Assembly (NCBI GenBank): GCA_005779395.1
Contig: SXJP01000023.1
Coordinates: 30,014 to 94,013 of the forward strand
Reading direction: 5' to 3'
DNA length: 64,000 nucleotides
Source: Actinomycetota bacterium
GTDB taxonomy: Bacteria; Actinomycetota; Acidimicrobiia; IMCC26256; PALSA-610
A program made the position numbers and the translations under genes. Position 1 is the first letter of the stretch. Each line of letters opens with the position of its first letter. Shown here one piece after another: positions 1 through 9,198 of the stretch. The notes beneath the pieces were generated by a model, which did not search any database, was not told the DNA's origin, and saw only the letters and a program-made list of their open reading frames with translations.

Positions 1-95
1 AGCAACGAGCGGAATACTTAGATTCTTCGACCGGAAGTCGCGACGCAAGTCCCAGTGATTGAACCCCACATCTCACAGACAATGGATGGACGCAA

Positions 96-1592
96 TTGAA
101 GAAAATCGGAATCCTCATAGTCGCCTATAACGCGGCGTCAACACTCGCATCTGTACTTGATCGCATCCCGCGAGACTTTCTCCCGAGGGTCTCAAAGGTC
201 ATGATTAACGATGACTCAAGCAAAGACTCGACGTATCTAGTAGGTCTCGGCTACCGACAGATGAACGCGAATGTCCCGCTCGAAATCATCCGCCACGAAA
301 CGAACCTCGGGTACGGAGGCAACCAGAAGGCTGGCTATAACTGGGCGATCGACGAAGGTCTCGACATCGTCGTGCTCCTCCACGGCGATGGGCAGTACCC
401 GCCAGAAATGTTGCCAGACATCGTCGCGCCACTAGAGCGTGGCGAGTGCGACGCCGTATTCGGTTCGCGCATGATGGTTCCAGGCGAGGCCCGCAAGGGT
501 GGGATGCCGCTTTACAAGTATGCGGGTAACCGAATTCTCACGAAATTTCAGAACACTGTCGCTGGTATGGAACTCTCCGAGTGGCACTCTGGCTACCGCG
601 CGTACAGCGTCGAAGCACTCAAAGACATTCCGTTCAACAACAACGGCGACGGCTTTCAGTTCGACACGCAAATCATTTTGCAAATGCACGAGGCTGGCAA
701 GACGATTCGTGAGATGCCCATCCCGACCTATTATGGCGACGAAATTTGCTACGTGAACGGCATGTCCTACGCCCGCGACATCGTGAAAGATGTAGTCGTC
801 TATCGCGCTCACAAGGTTGGCCTCGGGACTGGCGAAACTGCATTTGCGACGAACACAAGTTATGAGCAAAAGCAGGCAGATGACACGTCGCACTCGCGCA
901 TTGTCGGCTGGCTCGAGAAGAAACCAGCCTGCAAGATTCTCGACCTTGGGTGTGCAGACGGACGACTTGGTGAGCGCCTCGGAAAGCTCGGCCATACTGT
1001 TGTCGGAGTCGACCTCTTCGAGGCGCCCGGTGTCGCTGATCGCCTCGCATCGTTCACACAATTCAATCTCGACGACGGAATCCCGCTCAGCGTCGGCACC
1101 GGCTTCGATGTTGTCTTGGCAGCCGACGTTCTCGAACACGTGCGCGACCCTGAGTCGTTGTTAACTCAGGCGCGTGGGCTACTCGCAGCTAATGGTTCGA
1201 TGATCGTGAGCGTCCCGAACTTTGGGCACTGGTACCCGCGTACGAGAGTGGCGCTCGGAAGATTCGATTATGACCGTCGTGGGATCCTTGACGAGGGCCA
1301 CGTCCGTTTCTTCACACGCAAGAGCTTCGAACGCATCATCGCTAATGCGGGATTTAGACCAAGGCGTACAGCGTCTGTTGGAGTTCCGCTAGAAGCCGCG
1401 AATCGGAGCCAAGGGGCTGCGACGAAGCCCAAGCAAGGCATAGCTGGTCATGTTCAGCGCATTGCAGTCGAAGCATGGCCGACGATGTTCGGATTCCAAT
1501 TCCTATTCGAGCTAGAGCCATCCATTCAGAAATCCAAGGTGACCACACCTGTGGCCGCTGAGGAGAGCGTCTCATCGTCTCAAGTCGCCTAG
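96..1592 (+). CDS. Family 2 glycosyltransferase fused to a SAM methyltransferase
   Basis: The protein has 498 residues and starts at a TTG. Residues 1-245 are a GT-A, dolichol-phosphate-mannose-synthase-like domain: a Rossmann start with NDDSSKD at 38-44 and an HGDGQYPPE motif at 96-104 that supplies the metal-binding acidic residues. Residues 265-440 are a class I methyltransferase with motif I ILDLGCADGR at 281-290 and the later stretches DVLEHVRDP and SVPNFGHWYP, as in MetW/UbiE-like enzymes. Family knowledge says the first half transfers a sugar from a nucleotide donor to a lipid or glycan and the second methylates an unknown acceptor. The fusion suggests the same product is glycosylated and methylated, possibly as a chain-end cap. 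It precedes the first GT-C-like gene by 14 bases and is probably co-transcribed. Donor and acceptor are unknown. Confidence 0.85.
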   Translation: MKKIGILIVAYNAASTLASVLDRIPRDFLPRVSKVMINDDSSKDSTYLVGLGYRQMNANVPLEIIRHETNLGYGGNQKAGYNWAIDEGLDIVVLLHGDGQYPPEMLPDIVAPLERGECDAVFGSRMMVPGEARKGGMPLYKYAGNRILTKFQNTVAGMELSEWHSGYRAYSVEALKDIPFNNNGDGFQFDTQIILQMHEAGKTIREMPIPTYYGDEICYVNGMSYARDIVKDVVVYRAHKVGLGTGETAFATNTSYEQKQADDTSHSRIVGWLEKKPACKILDLGCADGRLGERLGKLGHTVVGVDLFEAPGVADRLASFTQFNLDDGIPLSVGTGFDVVLAADVLEHVRDPESLLTQARGLLAANGSMIVSVPNFGHWYPRTRVALGRFDYDRRGILDEGHVRFFTRKSFERIIANAGFRPRRTASVGVPLEAANRSQGAATKPKQGIAGHVQRIAVEAWPTMFGFQFLFELEPSIQKSKVTTPVAAEESVSSSQVA

Positions 1593-1606
1593 CGGGGCTG
1601 CGCTTT

Positions 1607-3739
1607 ATGCGCCGACCTGCGCCAGAAAACACGACCGATCTAGCGCAACAGCGTTACTTTCGCGCATCGTTCTTCGGTGCGATTCCCGCCGTACTCATTT
1701 TTCTGCGGATCCTTTGGAACAACGGTGGGATTTTTGCTGGTTCGTTGTTTAGTGGTTTCTATGAGGTGCAGGCTCGGGCTTTCCGGCACGCCAACTGGGA
1801 AATCCCACCAGGCTCGCTTGGCATCGAAGCATTCGTAATAGACGGCAAATCGTACGAGTACTACGGCCCTTTCCCAGCGATCTTGCGCATGCCCCTGATG
1901 TGGTTGTTTCCAGGCATGGATGGGCGCTGGACTCAACCCTTCATGTTCTTAGCTCTGCTACTCGCGCTCGGCGCTGCGACGAGACTCGGATGGCAGGTTC
2001 GGCAGCTAGTTCAAGGACCAGAAGTTGCCGTCACGAAGACCGAGTGTTGGTGGGTCGGCATGTTCACCTTTGGACTTGGCGCAGGTTCAGTTCTCTTGTT
2101 CTTAGGAAGCCATGCGTGGGTCTACCACGAAGCCGAGATTTGGGGCGCGTCTCTAAGCCTGTGCGCGTTTGCCGCTCTCTGCGAATACCTCACATTGCAG
2201 AAATCGAATCGCTTGATCTGGGCTTGCGCTTTCGCGACCATGGCAATCAATTCACGCGCGTCTGTAGGGTTCGGGCCAATCGTGGCAACGCTCGGTATCG
2301 GCGCTGCGTCACTGTTTGCATTCAGTCGCGAGTGGTTCGGCATTCCAGCCGCGTTCGCAAATTGGCGAAGACGCTTCGGGCTCGCCGTAGCTGCGAGCAT
2401 TCCGATCTTCAGCTACATGTACGTCAACTTCGCAAAGTTTGGGTCGCTGTTCGTGTTCCCGTCGGACAAACAGATCTTTTCAGGAATCGGCGTCTACCGC
2501 AGAGAGATGCTCGCCCAAAACAACAACAGCCTCTTTGGCTTCAAGTTTTTCGCGACTGCAGCGCGGCAATACCTAAGACCAGATGCGCTTTCGTTTCGTA
2601 GCCTCGTCCCGTTCGTGGATTTCCCTCGAACAGCGTCCGTACTCGGCGACAGCGTGCTTTTCGACACGATCGAACCGACATCATCTGTGCCTTCGTCGAT
2701 GCCTGTTTTGTTTGTGCTGTCGATCATCGGTCTCGTTGTTCTCGTCCGAGGGAAGCAGCTACTTCCTGTTCGAGGTATCGCTATCGGCGCGCTTGCAGGG
2801 GCTTGGACAGTCGTGCCGTATTCGTATATCGGACAACGGTATATGTCCGACTTTGTTGCTCCTCTCGTTGTCCTCGGAAGCGTCGGTCTCGCTACAGGAG
2901 TTCGTTTCGCGAATAGATCACAAGCGCGTCGCCGGTGGTCGACTGCCACCCTCGCATCTGGTGTCGGGTTCGCAGTGTTCGTCAACTCGGCCTTGGCTTG
3001 GAGTTATCACTTCGAAACAGAACTACAACCCGAAGGTGCGGTGACTTCATTCGTTGAACAGCAGTATTACTGGCACGAAACTTTCCCGGGTGGCGACCCT
3101 CCCTACGTCAAAACTGGTGCCGCGCTTCCATACCCCCCGCTAAAGCGGGGCACAACATTCGTAGTTGGCGATTGCGAGGCCGTGTACTGGTCGCAGGGCA
3201 ACACCTGGCCTCAAAGCTCCAAGTGGTACGCGTTGGCTCGTTCTGAGGCGAGCGGCCAATATGACCTTCGCCTGCGTTTTGCGTTTGACGACACCGTAAA
3301 GGTCCACCCAGTTGTAGTTCGGGGCGAGGCGGGGTCAATCCAGGCGATCGCAGTGCAGGTTCGGAAGCAAACGATCAGATTCGGCTTCTACAGCGAACCA
3401 AATCGCGAATTTCATGCGGGTCGCGAAACGGGCCGTGACAAGCTGGGTTACCTATGGGGACGGCCATTGCGTTACGACCCAGAGGAGACGTACGCGGTCC
3501 AGGTAGTAATGGACCCGAACAACGGGAAGATAAGCGTCGTACTAGATGGCTATCCAGGCTTCGTATTCTTCGACTACGGCCTGACCACGCCCCAACTCGC
3601 CCACTATGTAGTACCAGCAGCGAAAGTCAGTATCGGCGAGAACACTGTCGGTGCTCCGATGTCCAAAAAGTTCAACGGCGCACTCAGAATCCGAACACAG
3701 AACCGCCCTGGAATCTGCGATTCGTTGTTGCCCGAGTAG
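1607..3739 (+). CDS. GT-C-like polytopic membrane protein with C-terminal beta domain (copy 1)
   Basis: This 710-residue protein is of a family I do not recognise by name. About ten hydrophobic helices fill residues 20-460. The last ~240 residues are hydrophilic and beta-rich, with a DPNNGKISVVLDG strand pattern like a concanavalin or carbohydrate-binding fold. It is a clear paralog of the protein at 5888-8056. Shared blocks include FY..Q.R...H..W..P...LGIE.F, YYGPFPA.LR.P, AW.YHEAEIWGA and NFAKFG.LFVFP. The architecture (many helices, then an extracytoplasmic beta domain) resembles lipid-linked-sugar GT-C enzymes such as mycobacterial Emb proteins, but no classical acidic GT-C motif was found. 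It ends seven bases from the convergent phosphatase-fold gene. Glycosyltransferase function is inference; CDS status is secure. Confidence 0.85.
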   Translation: MRRPAPENTTDLAQQRYFRASFFGAIPAVLIFLRILWNNGGIFAGSLFSGFYEVQARAFRHANWEIPPGSLGIEAFVIDGKSYEYYGPFPAILRMPLMWLFPGMDGRWTQPFMFLALLLALGAATRLGWQVRQLVQGPEVAVTKTECWWVGMFTFGLGAGSVLLFLGSHAWVYHEAEIWGASLSLCAFAALCEYLTLQKSNRLIWACAFATMAINSRASVGFGPIVATLGIGAASLFAFSREWFGIPAAFANWRRRFGLAVAASIPIFSYMYVNFAKFGSLFVFPSDKQIFSGIGVYRREMLAQNNNSLFGFKFFATAARQYLRPDALSFRSLVPFVDFPRTASVLGDSVLFDTIEPTSSVPSSMPVLFVLSIIGLVVLVRGKQLLPVRGIAIGALAGAWTVVPYSYIGQRYMSDFVAPLVVLGSVGLATGVRFANRSQARRRWSTATLASGVGFAVFVNSALAWSYHFETELQPEGAVTSFVEQQYYWHETFPGGDPPYVKTGAALPYPPLKRGTTFVVGDCEAVYWSQGNTWPQSSKWYALARSEASGQYDLRLRFAFDDTVKVHPVVVRGEAGSIQAIAVQVRKQTIRFGFYSEPNREFHAGRETGRDKLGYLWGRPLRYDPEETYAVQVVMDPNNGKISVVLDGYPGFVFFDYGLTTPQLAHYVVPAAKVSIGENTVGAPMSKKFNGALRIRTQNRPGICDSLLPE

Positions 3740-3746
3740 GCGCTCG

Positions 3747-5819
3747 TCAATCCCGGCTAAGCGAAACGGGAGAAAGAATTGGTGCGGTTGGTGGGCCACT
3801 CAACAGCAATACCTCGATTTCGACGCCTCCTGGCTCGAGGAGGTGTGGCGGCACAACGAAGGTAAATGGCGCAAGATCGTCATTCGGTAATTGCGCTGCG
3901 GTGAGCGCAACAATTCTGCCGTCGGCCGCGATAGCAATCTGAGTCTCTAGTTCGACGCTGCTGATTGAGCCAATGTTCCAAGCCCAGTCGACAACTGTCG
4001 CCTTCGGATCGATGTCGTCGAACAAGTCAATATTGTCGAATGTAGCGACGGCAGCGCTCGAAGGTCCGAAGTCGAACTCAGCAACCATCCGGCCGAGCAG
4101 ATCGGCATACGGCCCACGCCGATAGACGCGCAAGTCCGCGTCGCCATGCCGGGCAACGACTGTGCGTGTAAGCACATCAGCAAATCCTGCAGCACCATCG
4201 AACTCAACGAAAGCGCGACCCGGCGCAGCCACTAGATCTCGTACCGTTGGAAACCAGACCCATGGATACACCCGGCGCAAGCCATCGAGTTGTGCTGGAC
4301 CCAGCAAAGTTTTGCCGTCGATTTTCACGGGAACTTCAGCATCGATCGCTTCGGCAACGGTTGGCAACACGTCAATCGACTCGGCTCTCCGATCATCTAC
4401 GACACCAGAAGATTGACCCGGATACTTGATTAACAACGGCGTCCAGAGAACATCGGGAAGATTTTTCGCAGATGGATTGCGCGCGGGTTCTCCTAGGGTG
4501 AACGAAACACCGTGATCTGCCGTCACGACAACTAGAGAATCTTCGAACGCGTTGATAGCGCGGAGTCTGTCGAGAATCGTGCCAAGCATGAGGTCTGTTG
4601 CCTGCACCTGTAATAAATGACGCTGCCTAGCTGCCTCGGTCCCTGGAACGGATTGCCAAAGTTCCAAATATGCCTCGCCAGGTGGGTCGCCCGGTACGTA
4701 ACGATGTTTCTGGCCAGTCGGCAAATAGTGCCATGGGTAATGCGGCATTTCTAGATGAAGAAAATCTAGGCGGGGCTTGTCACCCTCGGCGGCCACTTCA
4801 AGCGAGTTCACGAATCGTTCGAGGTTCGGTTCGACAACTTTCCAAGCGTCTGCGTTGTCGAACGTTTTCTTGCGTATTGAAGGCGATGCAAATTCGCGCC
4901 ACAGTGATGCGGCTTTCGTTACCAAGCTGACGAAGCCGCCCTCTGCGTTAGTGGCGCATGACGGTGCTGGACAAAGACGCGTGACTGCCTCGTGGACGTT
5001 GAGGTCGTAATCGTCTGCCAACATCGAAAATAGGTTGTCGGGGTACGACGTTGCAATCGGCTCAAAGTCACGTCGTTTGGGGTACCGACCAGTCAAAATC
5101 GCTGGCACAGCGCCGTCGGTAAATGCCGCCACAGTTCGCGAATTTCTGTACCAGGTCGAGGTGTCGGCTAAGCCCGCAAAATTCGGGTACAACTCGGCGT
5201 CGATCGCCCCCGTGCCGTCTAACAACGACACCAATGGGAGTTCGTCGAGCACGATGAAAACGATTCTTTTTGGCGTACGGACCTCGGATGCAATGCCCGA
5301 AGCACCATGCCCGAAGACAACGTCCGCCGCTGGTGACATACCGAGAAACAGCGCTGCGAACAACCCAGGGCCGATGGCAAGGAAGCGCACGAACTGACGC
5401 ACTTGTTTCGACTTGCCTAAGAAAAACGCGAATGCCGCTCCCGCCGCAACGCCTGCGGCGACGACGGAGACTCGCCCGTACTGCGTGTTGTGTCGAATGA
5501 CTTCCTCACCGAACACTGCCGCCACAGCGCCACACGCAAATATGTGTATGGCATTTTCGCCACGATGATGCAGCAACAAAGCGAGCAGTTGCTCGAACGC
5601 GAAGAGCACAAATGGCGGGACTAGCAAAACCACACAAACCAACGCGAGGAGTTCTACGGCCGTTGTGTCATGGGTCACGAACAAGCCAGGAGACTTGCCG
5701 ACAATGTCTAGAAGCGGTTGGGCTACGGCTAGCCCAGATAGAGCGAAGAGGTCCGTCAACCGACCGCCGAGGCACGACGTGCGAGATTGGTCCGGAGAAA
5801 CGTCGCGGGCCATTGACAC
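3747..5819 (-). CDS. Membrane-anchored alkaline-phosphatase/sulfatase-fold enzyme (copy 1)
   Basis: The protein has 690 residues from a GTG start, which has GGAAG six bases upstream; an ATG six bases further in is the alternative. Residues 20-165 hold about five membrane helices, followed by an extracytoplasmic hydrolase of the alkaline phosphatase superfamily. Visible sites are VLDELP (D192, E193) for metal, FTDGAVPAILTGRYP with Thr234 at the nucleophile position, LHLEMPHYPW near 354-363 and TADHG with D435/H436. Cys or Ser would be expected at 234 in a formylglycine sulfatase; Thr is what LtaS and phosphoethanolamine transferases use. A phosphotransferase or phosphodiesterase acting on surface glycan or lipid is therefore more likely than a sulfatase. 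It is a paralog of 9195-11297. The substrate is unknown. Confidence 0.85.
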   Translation of the reverse strand: MSMARDVSPDQSRTSCLGGRLTDLFALSGLAVAQPLLDIVGKSPGLFVTHDTTAVELLALVCVVLLVPPFVLFAFEQLLALLLHHRGENAIHIFACGAVAAVFGEEVIRHNTQYGRVSVVAAGVAAGAAFAFFLGKSKQVRQFVRFLAIGPGLFAALFLGMSPAADVVFGHGASGIASEVRTPKRIVFIVLDELPLVSLLDGTGAIDAELYPNFAGLADTSTWYRNSRTVAAFTDGAVPAILTGRYPKRRDFEPIATSYPDNLFSMLADDYDLNVHEAVTRLCPAPSCATNAEGGFVSLVTKAASLWREFASPSIRKKTFDNADAWKVVEPNLERFVNSLEVAAEGDKPRLDFLHLEMPHYPWHYLPTGQKHRYVPGDPPGEAYLELWQSVPGTEAARQRHLLQVQATDLMLGTILDRLRAINAFEDSLVVVTADHGVSFTLGEPARNPSAKNLPDVLWTPLLIKYPGQSSGVVDDRRAESIDVLPTVAEAIDAEVPVKIDGKTLLGPAQLDGLRRVYPWVWFPTVRDLVAAPGRAFVEFDGAAGFADVLTRTVVARHGDADLRVYRRGPYADLLGRMVAEFDFGPSSAAVATFDNIDLFDDIDPKATVVDWAWNIGSISSVELETQIAIAADGRIVALTAAQLPNDDLAPFTFVVPPHLLEPGGVEIEVLLLSGPPTAPILSPVSLSRD

Positions 5820-5873
5820 AATCTACTTCCATGACGTGGCACAATTTGCGACACCGAAATATCCGCGTGCGCC

Positions 5874-5880
5874 AAAAGGG
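5874..5880 (+). promoter_or_regulatory. Ribosome binding site that fixes the start at 5888
   Basis: AAAAGGG lies seven bases before an ATG at 5888. It supports that start over in-frame ATGs at 5612 and 5831, which would run back across the 5' end of the divergent gene starting at 5819. Confidence 0.6.
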
Positions 5881-5887
5881 TTCAGAA

Positions 5888-8056
5888 ATGCAAACTGGCC
5901 AGGCTCGAAACCCAAGCAATATCGATACGCATTCGAAAGTGGAAGTACAAGCGGACCTTGATCGTCGCTTGTACCTACGCGCCTGCGCTATAGGAGCATG
6001 TAGCGCGGCAATCCTTTTTATTGGGCTGTTGGCGTTGAGTGGCGCGAACTTTTTCGGTAGCACCTACACGACCGACTTCTACTCCGAACAGATGCGCAGC
6101 CTCGTCCACTTGCACTGGGATATGCCGAATGATGTTCTTGGTATCGAAGGTTTCGAGCATGCTGGCAAGTGGTTCATGTATTACGGGCCCTTCCCGGCGC
6201 TACTTCGACTGCCTTTTCTGATTGCAGCGCCGGGAATTGCCGATCAACTCACGCAATGGTCGATGCTCCTCGCCTTCTGGGTAGCCCTGCGGTCGACTTC
6301 GCGCTTGTTGTGGCAAGTTCGCGGACTGGTTGGCCCAGCTAAACCGAGCGAACGCCGCGAAAGACTGTTTGCAGGTTGCATGGTCTTCACAGTCGGAGCA
6401 GGATCGTGCTTGTTGTTCCTCGGCGGTCAAGCGTGGATTTATCACGAAGCCGAAATCTGGGGCGCCGCATTAGCTATCGGCGCATTCGATGCAATCCTTC
6501 GTGCAGCAAGCGATCCGGCACGGTCGAGATTGCTCGTCGCGAGCGCCTGGACAACTGCGGCGATACTTACACGGGTCTCTGTCGGCCTTGGCCCCGTGGC
6601 TGCGCTCGGCCTAATCGGCTTGGCTGGATTATCACCATTCGGGAGAAGGTTCTTCGGACTAGCAATCAACACAACTCGCCGTACGGCGGCCGGATTTCTG
6701 GCAGCGGGCATCGCGCCGGTTGTCCTGTATAGCTACACAAACTTTGCGAAATTCGGCAACCTGTTCGTATTCCCGACAGCAGCGCAAAGCATGTCGCAGA
6801 TAAATCCGCAACGAATCGATTTTCTTGCAAATAGCGGTGGTAGCTACTTCGGTCTCAAATTCATTCCATCCACGCTTTGGCAATACCTTCGCCCAGATGC
6901 GCTCAGGCTGCATGCACTAGCGCCATTCATTGACTTCCCAAGTCGCGGCCGCGTATTCGGCAACGTCGTTTTCGACGCGTTCGAGCCTTCCTCAAGCTTG
7001 CCCGCTTCGATGCCCGCAATTTTTGCGCTAGCTACGGGTGGTTTTTTCTCGATACTTTTTTCGACTCGTCGCGGCGCCCTCTCGACTCTCCGCCCGTTAG
7101 TCTTAGCGGCAACGGTCGGTTCATTTAGCGTGTTGCCATTCGGGTACGTCGCGAACAGGTACCTATCCGATTTCATGCCGTTGCTCGTGATCCTGGGGTG
7201 TGTCGGCTTATTCGCTCTGCAAACAGCGAGATTCGCATCACGCGCTCGTCGCTATGTCGCAGCGACATTGATTGCACTCGCCATATTTTCTGTAACCACG
7301 AACGTTTCGTTGGCTGTTAGCTACCACTACACGAGTAACTGGACAGCCGAACATCTCACAGCAAATTTCCTAGAGAATTCAGTACGTATACACAACAACG
7401 TTTCGGGTGGCCAGCCTTCGGGTTTCAAACAAGTCGATTCTCTGCCGTATCCCCCAGCGGAACGACGTTCTGTATACGTCGTCGGCGACTGCGATGGCAT
7501 CTACTCCTCTGCTGGAGAAATTCCGTCGCTTGCGTGGAGTCCATGGCATGCAATCCAACGGGGCGAACAGGCCGGTCGCTATGACTTCGAGGTCACATTC
7601 GCAAAAAAGACGCCGAAGCCATTCACGGTCGAGCCACTCGTAATTCGCGGTGAGCCTGGCTCCATGCAAGCGTTGTCGGTCATGTACCTGCGCAATCGGA
7701 GAATTCGATTCATGTTCTCATCGCAAGGCCACGACGACTATCGACACGGACCGAGGACCGACGAAGGCTTCTTCGTAGACAAGCCTCTGGACTACAGGCC
7801 GGGAGAAGTTATGAACATGACCGCGATCATGGATCCGAACAACGGCCATGTCGACATCACCCTCAACGGCAAACTCGTCTTCGAATTCTTCCAGGTTGAG
7901 CTAACGCCAGAGCAAAGCGCTAGTTACATTTTCGATACTGACAAAATTGCCTTCGGCACAAACAAAGATCGGTTACCGATGGCAGAACAGTTCTCTGGGA
8001 CGCTCACGCCCGTCGATGTTCCTCGACCAAGCCTCTGCTCCCTGTTGGGGGTCTAG
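5888..8056 (+). CDS. GT-C-like polytopic membrane protein with C-terminal beta domain (copy 2)
   Basis: From the ATG at 5888 this is 722 residues, close to its 710-residue paralog at 1607-3739. The frame stays open upstream to 5612, but that part is antisense to the neighbouring gene and has no counterpart in the paralog. Conserved blocks are the same: LGIEGF, YYGPFPALLRLP, AWIYHEAEIWGA and NFAKFGNLFVFP. Roughly ten hydrophobic helices are followed by a soluble beta-rich end with DPNNGHVDITLNG. It probably acts in the cytoplasmic membrane with the C-terminal domain outside, transferring or binding a sugar. No acidic catalytic motif of a known GT-C family was identified, so the activity is inference. 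It overlaps the convergent acyltransferase by 4 bases. Confidence 0.85.
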   Translation: MQTGQARNPSNIDTHSKVEVQADLDRRLYLRACAIGACSAAILFIGLLALSGANFFGSTYTTDFYSEQMRSLVHLHWDMPNDVLGIEGFEHAGKWFMYYGPFPALLRLPFLIAAPGIADQLTQWSMLLAFWVALRSTSRLLWQVRGLVGPAKPSERRERLFAGCMVFTVGAGSCLLFLGGQAWIYHEAEIWGAALAIGAFDAILRAASDPARSRLLVASAWTTAAILTRVSVGLGPVAALGLIGLAGLSPFGRRFFGLAINTTRRTAAGFLAAGIAPVVLYSYTNFAKFGNLFVFPTAAQSMSQINPQRIDFLANSGGSYFGLKFIPSTLWQYLRPDALRLHALAPFIDFPSRGRVFGNVVFDAFEPSSSLPASMPAIFALATGGFFSILFSTRRGALSTLRPLVLAATVGSFSVLPFGYVANRYLSDFMPLLVILGCVGLFALQTARFASRARRYVAATLIALAIFSVTTNVSLAVSYHYTSNWTAEHLTANFLENSVRIHNNVSGGQPSGFKQVDSLPYPPAERRSVYVVGDCDGIYSSAGEIPSLAWSPWHAIQRGEQAGRYDFEVTFAKKTPKPFTVEPLVIRGEPGSMQALSVMYLRNRRIRFMFSSQGHDDYRHGPRTDEGFFVDKPLDYRPGEVMNMTAIMDPNNGHVDITLNGKLVFEFFQVELTPEQSASYIFDTDKIAFGTNKDRLPMAEQFSGTLTPVDVPRPSLCSLLGV

Positions 8057-9198
8057 GTTTTTTGCATCAGTGTCTGGGGACTGAATCTGTGTCGCAACCT
8101 GTTTGCCCTGCGCTCTAGGAGGTGCCACGAAGCCGTTACAGCGAACGCAGTTAGGCCGAGCGATAGCAGTAGTCGAAAGCCAGACGGCCAGGTTGAAGTA
8201 TGTTCAGGTACAAATTTGAATATCGGTAGATGCCATAGGTACAGACCGTACGACACTCTGCCGAGTAGCCGTAGAGGACGCAACCGAAACACCCTCGCCC
8301 CAAACCAGTCCGTATCGAGAACAGCAATCACCACTACTGCGACGAGCGCAGCAAACGCGGTGAACCCCCACTCGTATAAATTGACCTGATGTGGGCTCAC
8401 TCCCCATGCCAGCCACACGAGGCTTGGCACGGCGATCGACGCCGCAACCGTCAAGCCTCGCGTTGGAAGTAGGCGATGAAACCAGAGCCAACTCGCGAGC
8501 GATCCAACTAGCAGCATGTCAACACGCGAATCAGTTCTAACAAACAACTCCGGATATGGCTTCACGGTTTCTAGCAAGTCGATTCGATGAGCCACGACGA
8601 TAAGAATCAAGGCAAGAATCAGAACGAGGCCGATAAAGCGGTTACGCGCCCGGAGCGACATCAGCACGAGACATGGCCACACCAAGTAAAACTGTTCTTC
8701 TATTGAAAGCGACCAAAGGTGGCCAAGCCCGCTTGATAGCGAATCGAAATGGAAAACGGTCTGCCAGTTGGCAACATAGAACAACGCCCCCCACACAGAC
8801 TGCTGGACCGGCTCTGACGGCAGGTTAGTGATCGAGGCATAAACGACATAGGCGAACAGGAACAAGACCAACGCTGGGAGTAACCGCAACGCTCGGCGGG
8901 CGTAGAATTTCTGTACTGAGATGCGGCGACCGATGCGATACTCGTCTAGAAGCAGCGTTGTGATCAGAAATCCACTCAGCACAAAAAAGATGTCGACCCC
9001 AAGGAAACCAGGACGAAACGTACGTCCGATCGCAATTCCAAGGTCGGAGCGTGGCAACAGCGGTTGCCCAATGTGACTAAGGACCACCAGCGATACAGCT
9101 AAGCCTCGGATCCCATCGAGTTCGGGCCTCTGGCCCAACGATCTGCCTATTGAAACCTCTTCGTTCCTTGTTGCTTGAGCAGGCGTGACGACACTCAT
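8053..9198 (-). CDS. Acyltransferase 3 family membrane protein (OafA/YrhL type)
   Basis: The protein has 381 residues. The N-terminus RPELDGIRGLAV is the family hallmark, followed by VVLSHIG carrying the conserved His and by GFLGVDIFFVLSGFLIT. About ten membrane helices follow. Family members move acetyl or other acyl groups onto sugars of surface polysaccharides, O-antigen, peptidoglycan or macrolides. There is no fused SGNH domain, which some relatives carry. Its start overlaps the stop of the upstream phosphatase-fold gene by 4 bases, so the two are probably translated together, which suggests both modify the same extracytoplasmic substrate. The substrate cannot be read from sequence. Confidence 0.9.
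   Translation of the reverse strand: MSVVTPAQATRNEEVSIGRSLGQRPELDGIRGLAVSLVVLSHIGQPLLPRSDLGIAIGRTFRPGFLGVDIFFVLSGFLITTLLLDEYRIGRRISVQKFYARRALRLLPALVLFLFAYVVYASITNLPSEPVQQSVWGALFYVANWQTVFHFDSLSSGLGHLWSLSIEEQFYLVWPCLVLMSLRARNRFIGLVLILALILIVVAHRIDLLETVKPYPELFVRTDSRVDMLLVGSLASWLWFHRLLPTRGLTVAASIAVPSLVWLAWGVSPHQVNLYEWGFTAFAALVAVVVIAVLDTDWFGARVFRLRPLRLLGRVSYGLYLWHLPIFKFVPEHTSTWPSGFRLLLSLGLTAFAVTASWHLLERRANRLRHRFSPQTLMQKT

Noticed and set aside
432..1139. Long minus-strand open frame inside the glycosyltransferase-methyltransferase gene
   Set aside because: It is an antisense shadow; the plus strand has clear family motifs throughout.
5612..5887. N-terminal extension of the second GT-C-like protein back to an ATG at 5612
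   Set aside because: It lies antisense to the start of the phosphatase-fold gene, has no counterpart in the paralog, and a good ribosome site precedes the ATG at 5888.
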